Below are positions 43,839 through 52,097 of a stretch of 64,000 bases of DNA, in pieces. This DNA is from Enterococcus_I eurekensis (GTDB taxonomy: Bacteria; Bacillota; Bacilli; Lactobacillales; Enterococcaceae): contig NZ_JBHSGT010000014.1 of the NCBI RefSeq assembly GCF_042654605.1, positions 15,373 through 79,372 of the forward strand. The letters run 5' to 3'. A program made the translations under genes and the position numbers. Position 1 is the stretch's first letter; each line of letters opens with the position of its first letter. Under the pieces are notes generated by a model. The model searched no databases, was not told the origin of the DNA, and worked only from the letters and a program-made list of their open reading frames with translations.

Positions 43839-46634
43839 ATGATTAATCGCTCTCGTTTCCCTGATAAGGTCGCAGTGAATCTTGAATTAACTAAGTATCA
43901 CCAATTTAAAAAAGATGCTAGGGAATACAAGGATCATTTTGATAATGTAAAAAATGAATTCCTAACATCAATGAAAAGTCTAGCTAATCAATTAAGACAG
44001 TTTGATTATGATATTCCTGAATCCTTTGGAGTAACTCCGGAAAAACAAACAAATTCCTATCGCGTACCGTATCGAGCTGGAATATTTAATTTTTTTCGAG
44101 TAGAGGAAAATTCCGAATTACTCGAAAATATCCAACAAGCTTATTGGCTCCACTTGAATCAAGAGGCATGTAAGCAGTTGTTGGAAGAAGTTGCGACATT
44201 TAAATATTTAGAACAGCGGATACCCAATCGCGCATTGGGTAAGATTCGTTCAAGTTTTTTTAGTTCTTCAAAAAAGGCTAGTTACATAGAGTCGGTTCAT
44301 CATTTAATAGAGATCAATCAAAGGGTAAGGGAGAGTCAATTATCTGACAGAATAAATGAAATCTCTTTTGATGTGAGAGCTGATACGACAAGGGTTAATC
44401 ACTGGCTTGAAAATCATTTTGATGAGGTTCAAGAGATTTACAATGAGATACTAGGTGTCACCGTCATTGCGCCAGAGCGCTTACCTAATATGCAATCACT
44501 GGCTAAGTCACTTGATCAAGTGGTTAATTTGAACCACAAAATGGAGCCCATTTCAAAAACATATGATTTACTTGTTCATGATATTCAAAGATTAAGCAGT
44601 CAGATTATGAAAAATGACATGGACAATCAATTCAATCATTTTTCGATTGATGATTTTGTGCTTGCTTATCCGGGATTACCTGGCAAGATCTTAACCGCCA
44701 ACTTTTTAAATTTGAAAGAACTGAGTCGATATTCCGGTCGTTTTGAACGGATTGATGGAATCGGGCCTAAAAAGAGTCAATTAATTCAAAATGCTTATGA
44801 CGCTTTTAAAATCAAAGTTTATGAAAACCCAGTTTTTAAAATTGATATCGCCAATCTCTCGCTAGATCAGAAAAAATTGGTTCAAGTCATTCATACGGTG
44901 GCAGAAAATCAGACGATCTTTAATCATTTATTTGAATTTAAAGAGGGGATGAAGCGCATTCCGCTTCGGTATCAAAATGCTGAAAAGAATTTAGAATTGT
45001 TATGGTGCTATTTTGAGTCGAAAAATAGCGAGAATTTTAGTGCGATTCAAGAATCAATAGAAGTCATGTCAGCGAAAATCCCCGCTTTAACAGATGAAAT
45101 TGGAACGGCAAAAATTGCTTTAGGAGAACTACCTGATAATGAAATCAAGGAATGGTTTCAATCGAATGCGGCTAGTTTTTATGCGTTAGTTGAAAAGTTT
45201 GGTGGAATTAAACAATCACAGGTTACCAGTGATTCGGGAATTGCGAAAGAAATTCTAGAAAAGATTAATAAGCAAGAGATTAATTATTCTAAATTAAAGG
45301 CGTCTTTACGAGGTTGGCAAACATTTGCTGTGAAATACACGCTTGTTCAAAAGAAAGTGCTCATTGGCGATGAGATGGGGCTAGGAAAGACAATTGAAGC
45401 GATTGGCGTTATGGCTGATTTATATGCTCGTGGAAAAATGCATTTTTTAGTTGTTTGTCCAGCGAGTATTATCATAAATTGGGAGCGAGAAATTGAAAAA
45501 CATAGCGATTTGCCTGCTTATCGTCTGCACGGCTCGTCAAGAAATGCAGAGACCAGAACTTGGATTCAAAATGAGGGAGTTGGAGTGACGACGTTTGAAA
45601 CATTACAACGTTTACCAATCGCTGACGGTTTTGAGCTGTCGGGTTTAGTTGTCGATGAAGCTCATTACGTAAAAAACCCATCGGCCAAACGTTCCATCGT
45701 TGTTCATAAGTGGGCTTATAAAACACCCTATGTCATGTACATGACGGGGACTCCGATTGAAAATAACGTTGATGAAATGACGACCTTAATTAAAACGCTA
45801 CAACCAAAAATATCAGAGGATATTCAAAGTAAAGATTATTTTGTATCGCCTAGAAAATACCGAGAAGCGATTGCACCGGTTTATTTAAGAAGGAAGAAAG
45901 AGGACGTGTTAAGTGAATTGCCACCACTGACGCAAAATGAAGAGTGGGAAATGTTTGGTCCAGAAGAACGTGTTTCTTATGAACAAGCAGTTGAAGACGG
46001 GAAATTTATGCGGATGAGAAGGTGTGCTTGGTTAGGTGGCAGTCCAGAAAAGTCTCCTAAATTAGAACGTTTAATGGAAATTTGTGAGGGCGCAAAGGAA
46101 AGTGGCGAAAAAATCATTGTCTTTTCCTTTTTCCGAGACGTTATTTCCCAACTCTCTGATTTTCTAGGAGAGCAGACACTTTTACCAATTACGGGAAGTG
46201 TGAGTTCGAAACAGCGGCAAGAAATTTTAGATGATTTTGAGAAGGCACCTGCTGGAACTGTTTTATTATCTCAAATTGTGGCCGGTGGCTTTGGCTTAAA
46301 TATTCAATCGGCTAGTATTATTGTTTTTTGCGAACCACAAATTAAACCTTCGTTAGAAACACAAGCAATTGCTAGAGCGCATCGCATGGGCCAAACAAGA
46401 CCGGTTTTTGTTTATCGTCTATTAACAGAAAAGAGTATCGATGAACAAATGATGAATATGTTAAATACAAAGCAGAGTGTTTTTGATAACTTTGCTAAAC
46501 ATTCATATATCTCAGACCAATCGGTGCAATCTATTGATATTTCAGATACGGTAATGGTGAAGAATATTATTCAACAAGAAAGAGAACGATTAAAATTGGA
46601 TCTTTCTAAACCAATTGATACAAAAATAAGTTAA
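43839..46634 (+). CDS. SNF2-family DNA helicase/translocase with internal helix-hairpin-helix
   Basis: 931 aa. The first about 300 residues have no named domain and are helical. A helix-hairpin-helix DNA-binding motif follows (FERIDGIGPKKSQLIQNAY, about 305-323). The SNF2 motor occupies the C-terminal half: motif I GDEMGLGKTIEAIGVM, motif II VVDEAHYVKNP, motif III YMTGTPIEN, helicase C with IIVFSFFRDVISQL, and motif VI AIARAHRMGQTRPV. SD TTAGGAGGG is strong. Such translocases occur in defence islands (for example DISARM-like and other loci), but no partner set I know is complete here. The function is inferred from context. Confidence 0.82.
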   Translation: MINRSRFPDKVAVNLELTKYHQFKKDAREYKDHFDNVKNEFLTSMKSLANQLRQFDYDIPESFGVTPEKQTNSYRVPYRAGIFNFFRVEENSELLENIQQAYWLHLNQEACKQLLEEVATFKYLEQRIPNRALGKIRSSFFSSSKKASYIESVHHLIEINQRVRESQLSDRINEISFDVRADTTRVNHWLENHFDEVQEIYNEILGVTVIAPERLPNMQSLAKSLDQVVNLNHKMEPISKTYDLLVHDIQRLSSQIMKNDMDNQFNHFSIDDFVLAYPGLPGKILTANFLNLKELSRYSGRFERIDGIGPKKSQLIQNAYDAFKIKVYENPVFKIDIANLSLDQKKLVQVIHTVAENQTIFNHLFEFKEGMKRIPLRYQNAEKNLELLWCYFESKNSENFSAIQESIEVMSAKIPALTDEIGTAKIALGELPDNEIKEWFQSNAASFYALVEKFGGIKQSQVTSDSGIAKEILEKINKQEINYSKLKASLRGWQTFAVKYTLVQKKVLIGDEMGLGKTIEAIGVMADLYARGKMHFLVVCPASIIINWEREIEKHSDLPAYRLHGSSRNAETRTWIQNEGVGVTTFETLQRLPIADGFELSGLVVDEAHYVKNPSAKRSIVVHKWAYKTPYVMYMTGTPIENNVDEMTTLIKTLQPKISEDIQSKDYFVSPRKYREAIAPVYLRRKKEDVLSELPPLTQNEEWEMFGPEERVSYEQAVEDGKFMRMRRCAWLGGSPEKSPKLERLMEICEGAKESGEKIIVFSFFRDVISQLSDFLGEQTLLPITGSVSSKQRQEILDDFEKAPAGTVLLSQIVAGGFGLNIQSASIIVFCEPQIKPSLETQAIARAHRMGQTRPVFVYRLLTEKSIDEQMMNMLNTKQSVFDNFAKHSYISDQSVQSIDISDTVMVKNIIQQERERLKLDLSKPIDTKIS

Positions 46635-46648
46635 ATAAGGAGAGAATT

Positions 46649-46840
46649 ATTCAAGATATTAACAAGTTTCGTGACGAAGCGCGAATGATTAAAAGAAGCG
46701 TTTATTCGTTGATGATGTCCGATAATCTTAACTTTGATGTGGAAGAAATTATTAACAAAAAGTTAGTTAAAAATGCTCAGAAATATCCAATTGACCAAGC
46801 GCTTGCTAAAAACAAGTCTGATCTCGAGGCTAAAAATTAA
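46649..46840 (+). CDS. Small ORF (63 codons) with probable ATT start
   Basis: A frame from ATT at 46649 to 46840 follows the helicase stop by 14 bases. It has a strong SD AAGGAGAG (46637-46644) with 6-base spacing from AAGGAG, yet no ATG, GTG or TTG near it; the first ATG comes 13 codons in (46688 region). The protein reads IQDINKFRDEARMIKRSVYS and on, charged and helical, ending SDLEAKN. Either it starts at ATT (rare, as in infC), or an ATG has been lost. It is probably cotranscribed with the helicase. No family recognised. Confidence 0.55.
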   Translation: MQDINKFRDEARMIKRSVYSLMMSDNLNFDVEEIINKKLVKNAQKYPIDQALAKNKSDLEAKN

Positions 46841-46851
46841 AAAACAATACA

Positions 46852-46893
46852 AAAATAGCACCTACCGTTTTGATTTCAGTAGGTGCTATTTTG
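46852..46893. terminator. Bidirectional terminator at the end of the defence island
   Basis: AAAATAGCACCTAC and GTAGGTGCTATTTT form a perfect 14-bp stem. It serves the small + strand ORF and the convergent 49-aa gene. Confidence 0.92.
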
Positions 46894-46931
46894 TTGTACT
46901 CGAATGTTCGTCCATGGAAGACTCGCTCTCC

Positions 46932-47081
46932 TTATACTTGTTTTGATAATTCTTGTACTGCTTCTTCAATGGTTTTACCTGTGGCAAAATGATTTTCATC
47001 ACGTTTGTCAAAAACAACGAATAGGTTTAATTCAGTGTTTAGTGTCACACGGTATTCCATTTGATTGTTATAGAATGTCAT
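46932..47081 (-). CDS. Small protein of 49 aa, unknown function
   Basis: Minus-strand ORF starting MTFYNNQMEYRVTLNTELNL and ending AVQELSKQV. The SD AAAGGAG lies 8 bases before ATG (47090-47096), and a promoter (TTGACG, 18 bases, TATAGT) lies at 47149-47178; a bidirectional terminator follows. So the expression signals are complete. The sequence is amphipathic and soluble, without Cys and without membrane segment. I do not recognise a family. Confidence 0.75.
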   Translation of the reverse strand: MTFYNNQMEYRVTLNTELNLFVVFDKRDENHFATGKTIEEAVQELSKQV

Positions 47082-47148
47082 ATAGCATTCTCCTTTCTAA
47101 AAGTTGATGAAAGGCAACTTAACGTTAATAACGAAATTCCGTACTATT

Positions 47149-47178
47149 ACTATAGCATATTAATTTTAAAACCGTCAA
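47149..47178 (-). promoter_or_regulatory. Promoter of the 49-aa minus-strand gene
   Basis: On the minus strand TTGACG (47178-47173), 18-base spacer, TATAGT (47154-47149). The rest of 47179-47427 is AT-rich with no ORF seen. Confidence 0.65.
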
Positions 47179-47427
47179 TATTTTTCTCTCAATTTTAAAG
47201 GTTCATGATTTAGATACCTGATGAATGTTTTATTATCAAAGGATAAAGGGATTTCAATAGATTAAGAAAGTGTTAATTTGCTTCATTTAGTATTTTTTGA
47301 ATTACGTTAAAAAGGAATTGTTATTAAATGTATTTCTAAAAATATCCGTCTTAAGTACGTGTTTTTTTATCCAAAAACTTGTTATGATTTTGGTAGTCAA
47401 ACAAGAACAAAAAGGGAGTGATTTAAA

Positions 47428-48033
47428 ATGAAAAAACATCTGAAGAAAATAATTTTTGGTCTAACGTTGAGTGTTTTTGCTGTCAGTTTGGCCGGCTGTC
47501 AAGATATTCGAATGTGGTTTAAGGGATTCGAGGAAAGTTTTAAAGGATTAGAAATGACGATTCAAACATATGATGAAAGTAGTCAGGTCATTGATAAAAT
47601 TACGGGGAAATCAATTTTAATCGAACGCGATGAAACCTTTGATACGAATGAGGAGAGTAAAGACTCTTCGGTAATCAAAATTAGTGTGGGGACAAAAGAG
47701 ATGCACCACGTTGGGTCGTCGATGATTATCGCTGAAACAGGACTCGAGAACGTTTTTGAAGAATATACACAGACGGTTGATACTGAAAATATCCAGCGTG
47801 GCATTCCGATTTTGAATTCTATGGTTAATGAAAAACGCAATTCATTTGATGGAAAGAAAAAGGTTGTCTTAATTCGTAGTCAAAACGGAACACCTTTAGC
47901 AACATATGCAGGGGATCATGTTTCACTTTATAAAACAGATGTACCTAAAAGTACGGGTTTATTAATTGATGGCGAGTATTTGTTCATTTATCGTTGTGAT
48001 TACACCATTTATGATTTAGCGTTAATTGAATAG
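47428..48033 (+). CDS. DUF5052 family lipoprotein
   Basis: 201-aa exported lipoprotein. The signal peptide KKHLKKIIFGLTLSVFAVS ends in the lipobox LAGC (Cys about 23). The mature part begins QDIRMWFKGFEESFKGLEMT and resembles the DUF5052 family of enterococci and relatives, with a conserved domain of about 160 residues (SSQVIDKITGKSILIERDE segment). Function is unknown. SD AAGGGAGTGA precedes ATG, and a terminator follows, so it is a single-gene unit. Confidence 0.82.
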   Translation: MKKHLKKIIFGLTLSVFAVSLAGCQDIRMWFKGFEESFKGLEMTIQTYDESSQVIDKITGKSILIERDETFDTNEESKDSSVIKISVGTKEMHHVGSSMIIAETGLENVFEEYTQTVDTENIQRGIPILNSMVNEKRNSFDGKKKVVLIRSQNGTPLATYAGDHVSLYKTDVPKSTGLLIDGEYLFIYRCDYTIYDLALIE

Positions 48034-48045
48034 TCCTAGAATGGA

Positions 48046-48082
48046 CGATAGCCCTCTCTTTTTTCTAAAGAGAAGGCTATCT
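48046..48082 (+). terminator. Terminator of the DUF5052 gene
   Basis: ATAGCCCTCTC and GAGAAGGCTAT pair with one mismatch. There is no run of T after the stem, but its place fits. The bases up to the next promoter (48338) hold no credible ORF. Confidence 0.6.
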
Positions 48083-48337
48083 AACGTATAATATTAATAT
48101 TTTAAAGTTGGATCATGACTATTACGAATGTTTAACTCTTTCTCATTTATACGATGTATTCCCTAACCACTAATACATCCTTGCAACCCTTTAGTTGCGC
48201 CAGTGTTGAATAAATTTCTTTAAAAGAAAATTAAAAATATTGCATAAAAATATCTGACGTATTGAGTTAATCATAACACGTTTTCTGAAAAAATACAGAA
48301 AATTGACGAATGTTTTAAAAATAATTAAGAAATAAAT

Positions 48338-48366
48338 TTGGAATCTGATGAAAAGAACCGTATAAT
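48338..48366 (+). promoter_or_regulatory. Promoter of the SPFH gene
   Basis: TTGGAA, 17-base spacer, TATAAT. The predicted start near 48373 makes the ATG at 48375 leaderless and favours the ATG at 48405. Confidence 0.75.
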
Positions 48367-48404
48367 AAGTTGGTATGAATTCATACAAGAAAGTAGGACA
48401 AGGA

Positions 48405-49220
48405 ATGAAAAAAAACACTGGAACAATGATTAAATCAAGTATCATCGGAATCTTGGTTATCGTAATTGCGTTAGTCGGAGGATTTATCTTTTTTGAAAAA
48501 ATTGAAAATGGATATGTAGGTGTGCGTTACTCAATTAACGGCGGTGTCCGAGATGAAACTTTAGGACAAGGGATTAAATTTGTCGGACTAGATAAAGTTA
48601 CACAATACCCAATTCGTTTACAAACTATCCAAGCAGAGGGTGTTTCAATTGCAACTTCTGATGGTAAAAAAACATCAGTCAGCATTAAATATGACTATAA
48701 AATTGATCCAACAAAAACTTCAGCAATGTACAAAGAATTCGGTAACATCACTTCAAACGACATTGAAGAAGGTTGGTTAAAATCAAAATTACAAAAAGAA
48801 GCACGTGATGTGTATTCACAATATACGATTTTAGATATTTTATCAGGTAAATCATCAGAAGCGGAAGGACAATTACTTGACAACTTTTCAAAAGCAGTCG
48901 AAATAAAAGGTTTTGTCGTTGAAGACGTAACCGTGGGCGTACCTGAAATTGATGCGGAAACACAAAAATCAATCGATGCAATTGTGTTATCTGGACAAGA
49001 AAATGAAAAAGCAAAATTAGATGCTGAAACCAAGAAAACACAAGCAGACGCCAAAGCATATGAAACAACAAAACAAGCAGAAGCCGAAGCCGAAGCAAAC
49101 CGTAAAATTGCTGAGTCAGTTACAGAAAACTTGATTAAATACGAAGAAGCACAAGCCCGTAAAGAACACGGATGGGTTACAGTTAACGGAGCGAATGCCA
49201 TCGTTAAAGAAGGTGAATAA
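48405..49220 (+). CDS. SPFH/Band 7 (prohibitin-like) membrane protein
   Basis: Single-pass membrane protein of about 271 aa. N-terminal hydrophobic segment (IKSSIIGILVIVIALVGGFI, about 8-30), then an SPFH domain (ENGYVGVRYSINGGVRDETL, VSIATSDGKKTSVSIKYDY), then an Ala/Glu/Lys-rich coiled coil (QENEKAKLDAETKKTQADAK). Such proteins oligomerise in the membrane and organise microdomains or chaperone proteases. ATG 48405 is chosen because the promoter places the transcript start just before 48375. A 47-aa membrane protein follows after 2 bases, probably in one mRNA. Confidence 0.88.
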   Translation: MKKNTGTMIKSSIIGILVIVIALVGGFIFFEKIENGYVGVRYSINGGVRDETLGQGIKFVGLDKVTQYPIRLQTIQAEGVSIATSDGKKTSVSIKYDYKIDPTKTSAMYKEFGNITSNDIEEGWLKSKLQKEARDVYSQYTILDILSGKSSEAEGQLLDNFSKAVEIKGFVVEDVTVGVPEIDAETQKSIDAIVLSGQENEKAKLDAETKKTQADAKAYETTKQAEAEAEANRKIAESVTENLIKYEEAQARKEHGWVTVNGANAIVKEGE

Positions 49221-49222
49221 AA

Positions 49223-49366
49223 ATGACCTTTTTTATTTTTAGAATTCTTTTAATTCTCGGATTTGTTTATGCCTTGTATTACTTTTTTACAGCAAAAAAC
49301 AATGAGAAAAAGAAAACTAAAGACGAAGCAGCAAAAGAAAAAGAAGACGATTGGTCTGAGTTCTAA
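49223..49366 (+). CDS. Small membrane protein (47 aa) partner of the SPFH gene
   Basis: Starts MTFFIFRILLILGFVYALYY, one hydrophobic helix (about 3-22), then a highly charged tail ending EDDWSEF. SD GAAGGTGA overlaps the SPFH stop region, so translation is coupled. A strong terminator follows. The tight linkage suggests a common complex; the function is unknown. Confidence 0.78.
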   Translation: MTFFIFRILLILGFVYALYYFFTAKNNEKKKTKDEAAKEKEDDWSEF

Positions 49367-49372
49367 AATAAA

Positions 49373-49420
49373 CGACGAAAAGGAGTCCGCCAATACTTGA
49401 TGGAGGACTCCTTTTCGTCA
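49373..49420 (+). terminator. Terminator after the SPFH operon
   Basis: GACGAAAAGGAGTCC and GGACTCCTTTTCGTC are perfectly complementary. There is no long T-run beyond the stem, but the stem itself ends in TTTT-rich sequence. Confidence 0.85.
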
Positions 49421-49536
49421 AGTAAAAATACTTAACAAAAAACAGAAAAAGACTAGCAATTAAGATTGAAACATGATATTATAATCAAGTCTGAGAAATG
49501 ACTTAGAGAATTCTGTAATGTATGGGAGGGAAAATC

Positions 49537-49686
49537 ATGCGCGTAAACATCACTTTAGAATGTACTTCTTGTAAAGAACGTAACTACCTAACAAGCAAAA
49601 GTAAACGTAACACTCCGGATCGTTTAGAAAAACAAAAATATTGCCCACGTGAAAGAAAAGTTACTTTACACCGTGAAACTAAATAA
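49537..49686 (+). CDS. rpmG: 50S ribosomal protein L33
   Basis: 49-aa ribosomal protein. The N-terminus [20 protein letters not shown] carries one CxxC pair; the C-terminal signature is [16 protein letters not shown]. The second CxxC of zinc-type L33 is reduced to a single Cys (YCPRE), so a normal zinc ribbon is unlikely. SD GGGAGGG precedes ATG. A TATTATAAT -10-like sequence lies at 49477-49485. It is the first of the rpmG-yqgN-rhomboid-yqgQ-glcK core order, here interrupted by three accessory genes. Confidence 0.95.
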   Translation: MRVNITLECTSCKERNYLTSKSKRNTPDRLEKQKYCPRERKVTLHRETK

Positions 49687-49978
49687 TTAACGTTTAGTCG
49701 TAGTCATAAGCCTTGTATATCAAGGTTTGTGGCTCTTTTTTTGTTTTTTGGGAAGTCTTTGACCTCCAAATTGGCGACATTTTAAAAAAATAAGTGCTGA
49801 ACAAATACAGAAATTACCTACTTTCATTATTTTTTAAGTTAAAAGTATCTATCAATTTTTTGCTTATAACATATTTTATCATATGTATAAGAGGATTGGG
49901 ATGAGTATGTGTAGTTATTTGAGTCTTTGTGATACAATTAATTTGTAGGAACAAAAAAACTTTTGGAGTGTGGCTAAT

Positions 49979-50626
49979 ATGAAAAAGTTCTATTTGTTTA
50001 TTTTAGGAATCGCGCTATTAAACGCTTGTTCGAAAGTACCTGTTGAGTCAGTTGAAAGTTCATCTTCTATGTCACAAGAATCATCGGAAGAAGTGCAAGA
50101 AAGTTCTTTAGTGGAAAGTACATCAGGTCGGGCGCAAATTTCGGAAATGTCCAGTAGTCAAGAGTATCCATACAGTGTCGAATTGAATGATTTATTGGTA
50201 GGAGAGGGCGAAGAGAATCAGTTGCTTTTTGTTAGTAGTGGTGTGAATGCGCCACCAGCTATTGGAATTTCAATGGATTCATCGCAAGTGTATTTAAATA
50301 TATATAATCGAGGCGAAGATTTTAATGAACGAGTCTTACGGTCAATCTATCAGCTGGATGTGGCAAACATTCCGACAAAAGAAATTACGCTTTTTGGTGG
50401 GCCTGGTTCATCAGAAAATAAACGGGTAGTAAAAGTGAATACGCAATTAAAATTAAGCAATTATCAAGAGAATCAAGTTACAGAAAAAGTTTTTGAATCC
50501 CTCGATGGCGATTTGATGTATCTTTTTTACAATGATCAAGGAACGGTTTCTTTAGCGACAAGAAATTTTGCGGGCAATGTGGGAGAAGAAGATATTGAAA
50601 CGATGATGGAATATGTTCAAGAATAA
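49979..50626 (+). CDS. Predicted lipoprotein, unknown function
   Basis: About 215 aa. Signal peptide MKKFYLFILGIALLNACS with lipobox LNAC. A Ser/Glu-rich linker (about 20-60) is followed by a globular domain with VELNDLLVGEGEENQLLFVS and a C-terminal EDIETMMEYVQE. ATG 49979 is chosen as it begins the basic signal peptide; GTG 49970 is in the same frame. No family is recognised. Bidirectional terminator downstream. Confidence 0.72.
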   Translation: MKKFYLFILGIALLNACSKVPVESVESSSSMSQESSEEVQESSLVESTSGRAQISEMSSSQEYPYSVELNDLLVGEGEENQLLFVSSGVNAPPAIGISMDSSQVYLNIYNRGEDFNERVLRSIYQLDVANIPTKEITLFGGPGSSENKRVVKVNTQLKLSNYQENQVTEKVFESLDGDLMYLFYNDQGTVSLATRNFAGNVGEEDIETMMEYVQE

Positions 50627-50699
50627 AAGGTCTCTTTATTTAAATAGTTGCTTTATGAATTCTTAGTGGTAGCAAACAATTAGTTAACAGGATCATAAA

Positions 50700-50747
50700 A
50701 GAACAAAGCCAATTGATACTTATCATCGTATCGATTGGCTTTGTTCA
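50700..50747. terminator. Convergent terminator
   Basis: GAACAAAGCCAATTGATAC and GTATCGATTGGCTTTGTTC form a nearly perfect 19-bp stem around TTATCATC between two convergent genes. Confidence 0.88.
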
Positions 50748-50748
50748 C

Positions 50749-51399
50749 TTATACTTCAATCAAATAGCTATCATCTGTTTTGGTTAATAAGGCTTTGATT
50801 CCTTGATACCAACCAAGAAACATCGGTATGGTTGTCAAACATAATACTAAATACCATAAACCTTTGCTATATTGTTTAGCGTAAAACCACTGAATCCCGA
50901 AAAAGCCGAAAAAGAGTGCTAAAAAGGCAAAGATGAATTTATTGACGCGTGTTTTATAATAATATTGATTGCTTCTTTGTTCTTCAAAATCTTGATAGGA
51001 ATCATTTTCTAATTCCTCGTCAAAATCCTTATAAGCTGCTGTCTCATCTATGAAATCTGAAGCATCAATTTTCACATAGATATTTTTAAAACCTTCTTTG
51101 ATAACGGCGTTGACCAAGGTTCGTTCAACAATCTCAACACCAGAATTTCTTGGTAAATAACCGATTCGACCACTTCTTTTGATTTTAGCATTTGCCGGCG
51201 TGGGGTATTCGGAGTATACGGCAATCGCATTTTGATCGTAAGGGTTTTCTGGTTCGGGAATTAATACGAGTTCGATATTGTGATAATGGTAGCCGTTATT
51301 ATTCCAATTTGCAGGGCCATCCCGGTCCACAACGGCGTTCCTAAGTATACGGTAGGCATCGGTGTAAGCCATTCCTACGACCTCAATCATATTTTGCAT
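50749..51399 (-). CDS. HIRAN-TM2 domain fusion protein
   Basis: 216 aa. The N-terminal about 110 residues match a HIRAN domain: EVVGMAY at the start, then LVLIPEPENPYDQNAIAVY and GRIGYLPRNSGVE. HIRAN domains bind DNA ends or damaged DNA in larger repair proteins. An acidic linker follows (DFDEELENDSYQDFEEQ). The C-terminal 60 residues form a TM2 domain with two membrane helices (FIFAFLALFFGFFGIQWFYA and GLWYLVLCLTTIPMFLGWY). The start may be ATG 51399 or ATG 51390. It is unusual for HIRAN to be tethered to the membrane; function unknown. Confidence 0.78.
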   Translation of the reverse strand: MQNMIEVVGMAYTDAYRILRNAVVDRDGPANWNNNGYHYHNIELVLIPEPENPYDQNAIAVYSEYPTPANAKIKRSGRIGYLPRNSGVEIVERTLVNAVIKEGFKNIYVKIDASDFIDETAAYKDFDEELENDSYQDFEEQRSNQYYYKTRVNKFIFAFLALFFGFFGIQWFYAKQYSKGLWYLVLCLTTIPMFLGWYQGIKALLTKTDDSYLIEV

Positions 51400-51565
51400 C
51401 CTTTAAATTCTCCTTTTTATTATCGAATGATTCATTCGCTTAATTTTTATTCTAATTATACCAAATAAGTCCTTTTTGTTGACATGAAGGTAGTCAAATA
51501 TTGTCAGATAAAATTGAGCGCATCACCTGCAGGAGGACGGTTACGGTCACGATGTATACAGTCGA

Positions 51566-51928
51566 CTAAATTTCAATTCCTTTTGCTCTTAAATTCTCTA
51601 AGCATTCTTGCAAATAGTCCATTTCATGTTCTGGATAAATCGGTTGGGTTAATGGTACAATTTCTAGTGAATCATAGCTTGGACATTTTAATCCGCGGTA
51701 CAACGGATTGTACCAAATTTCAGCGGGCTGATAGCCGCGTCGCTGCATCTCTTGCATAATTAATTCATGGTATTGGAAAAGTTTATAGGGTGAGTATTTA
51801 AAAACATAGTTAACTGTTGCGTGATTTTTATTCCAACCGTTTCCACGTAAGGCACAACATTCACGATGTTGTCCGAGAAGTTGTTGTCGTGGTAAGCTTG
51901 GAATGAGTTGTTCGTGCCAAAGTCGCAT
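51566..51928 (-). CDS. Pyrimidine-dimer DNA glycosylase-like protein (TIGR02328 type)
   Basis: 120-aa soluble protein that starts MRLWHEQLIPSLPRQQLLGQ and continues HRECCALRGNGW, a pattern of the Pyr_excise/TIGR02328 family related to phage T4 endonuclease V. The N-terminal part with the LWHE, QLLGQHRE and RGNGW segments is the family core. Repair activity is inferred; some members have lost it. SD AAAGGAG precedes ATG. A short coding-like stretch follows its stop on the same strand. Confidence 0.78.
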   Translation of the reverse strand: MRLWHEQLIPSLPRQQLLGQHRECCALRGNGWNKNHATVNYVFKYSPYKLFQYHELIMQEMQRRGYQPAEIWYNPLYRGLKCPSYDSLEIVPLTQPIYPEHEMDYLQECLENLRAKGIEI

Positions 51929-52097
51929 TTGTTTTCTCCTTTATTAGTTATTTCATTAAATGGTAACGAATCGGAAGCGTTTTGTCTATTAAGGCGTATT
52001 CCGTCTAACAAGGAAAAATCTTCACACTTTCCTCACAACAATTCTGTTTGCTATTCTATAGAAATTTAGGTACTATTTCTTTTAGGAGTGTGAAGCA

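Noticed and set aside
46883..47107. 74-codon + strand frame
   Set aside because: It lies opposite the 49-aa minus-strand gene that has promoter, SD and terminator; no SD on the + strand.
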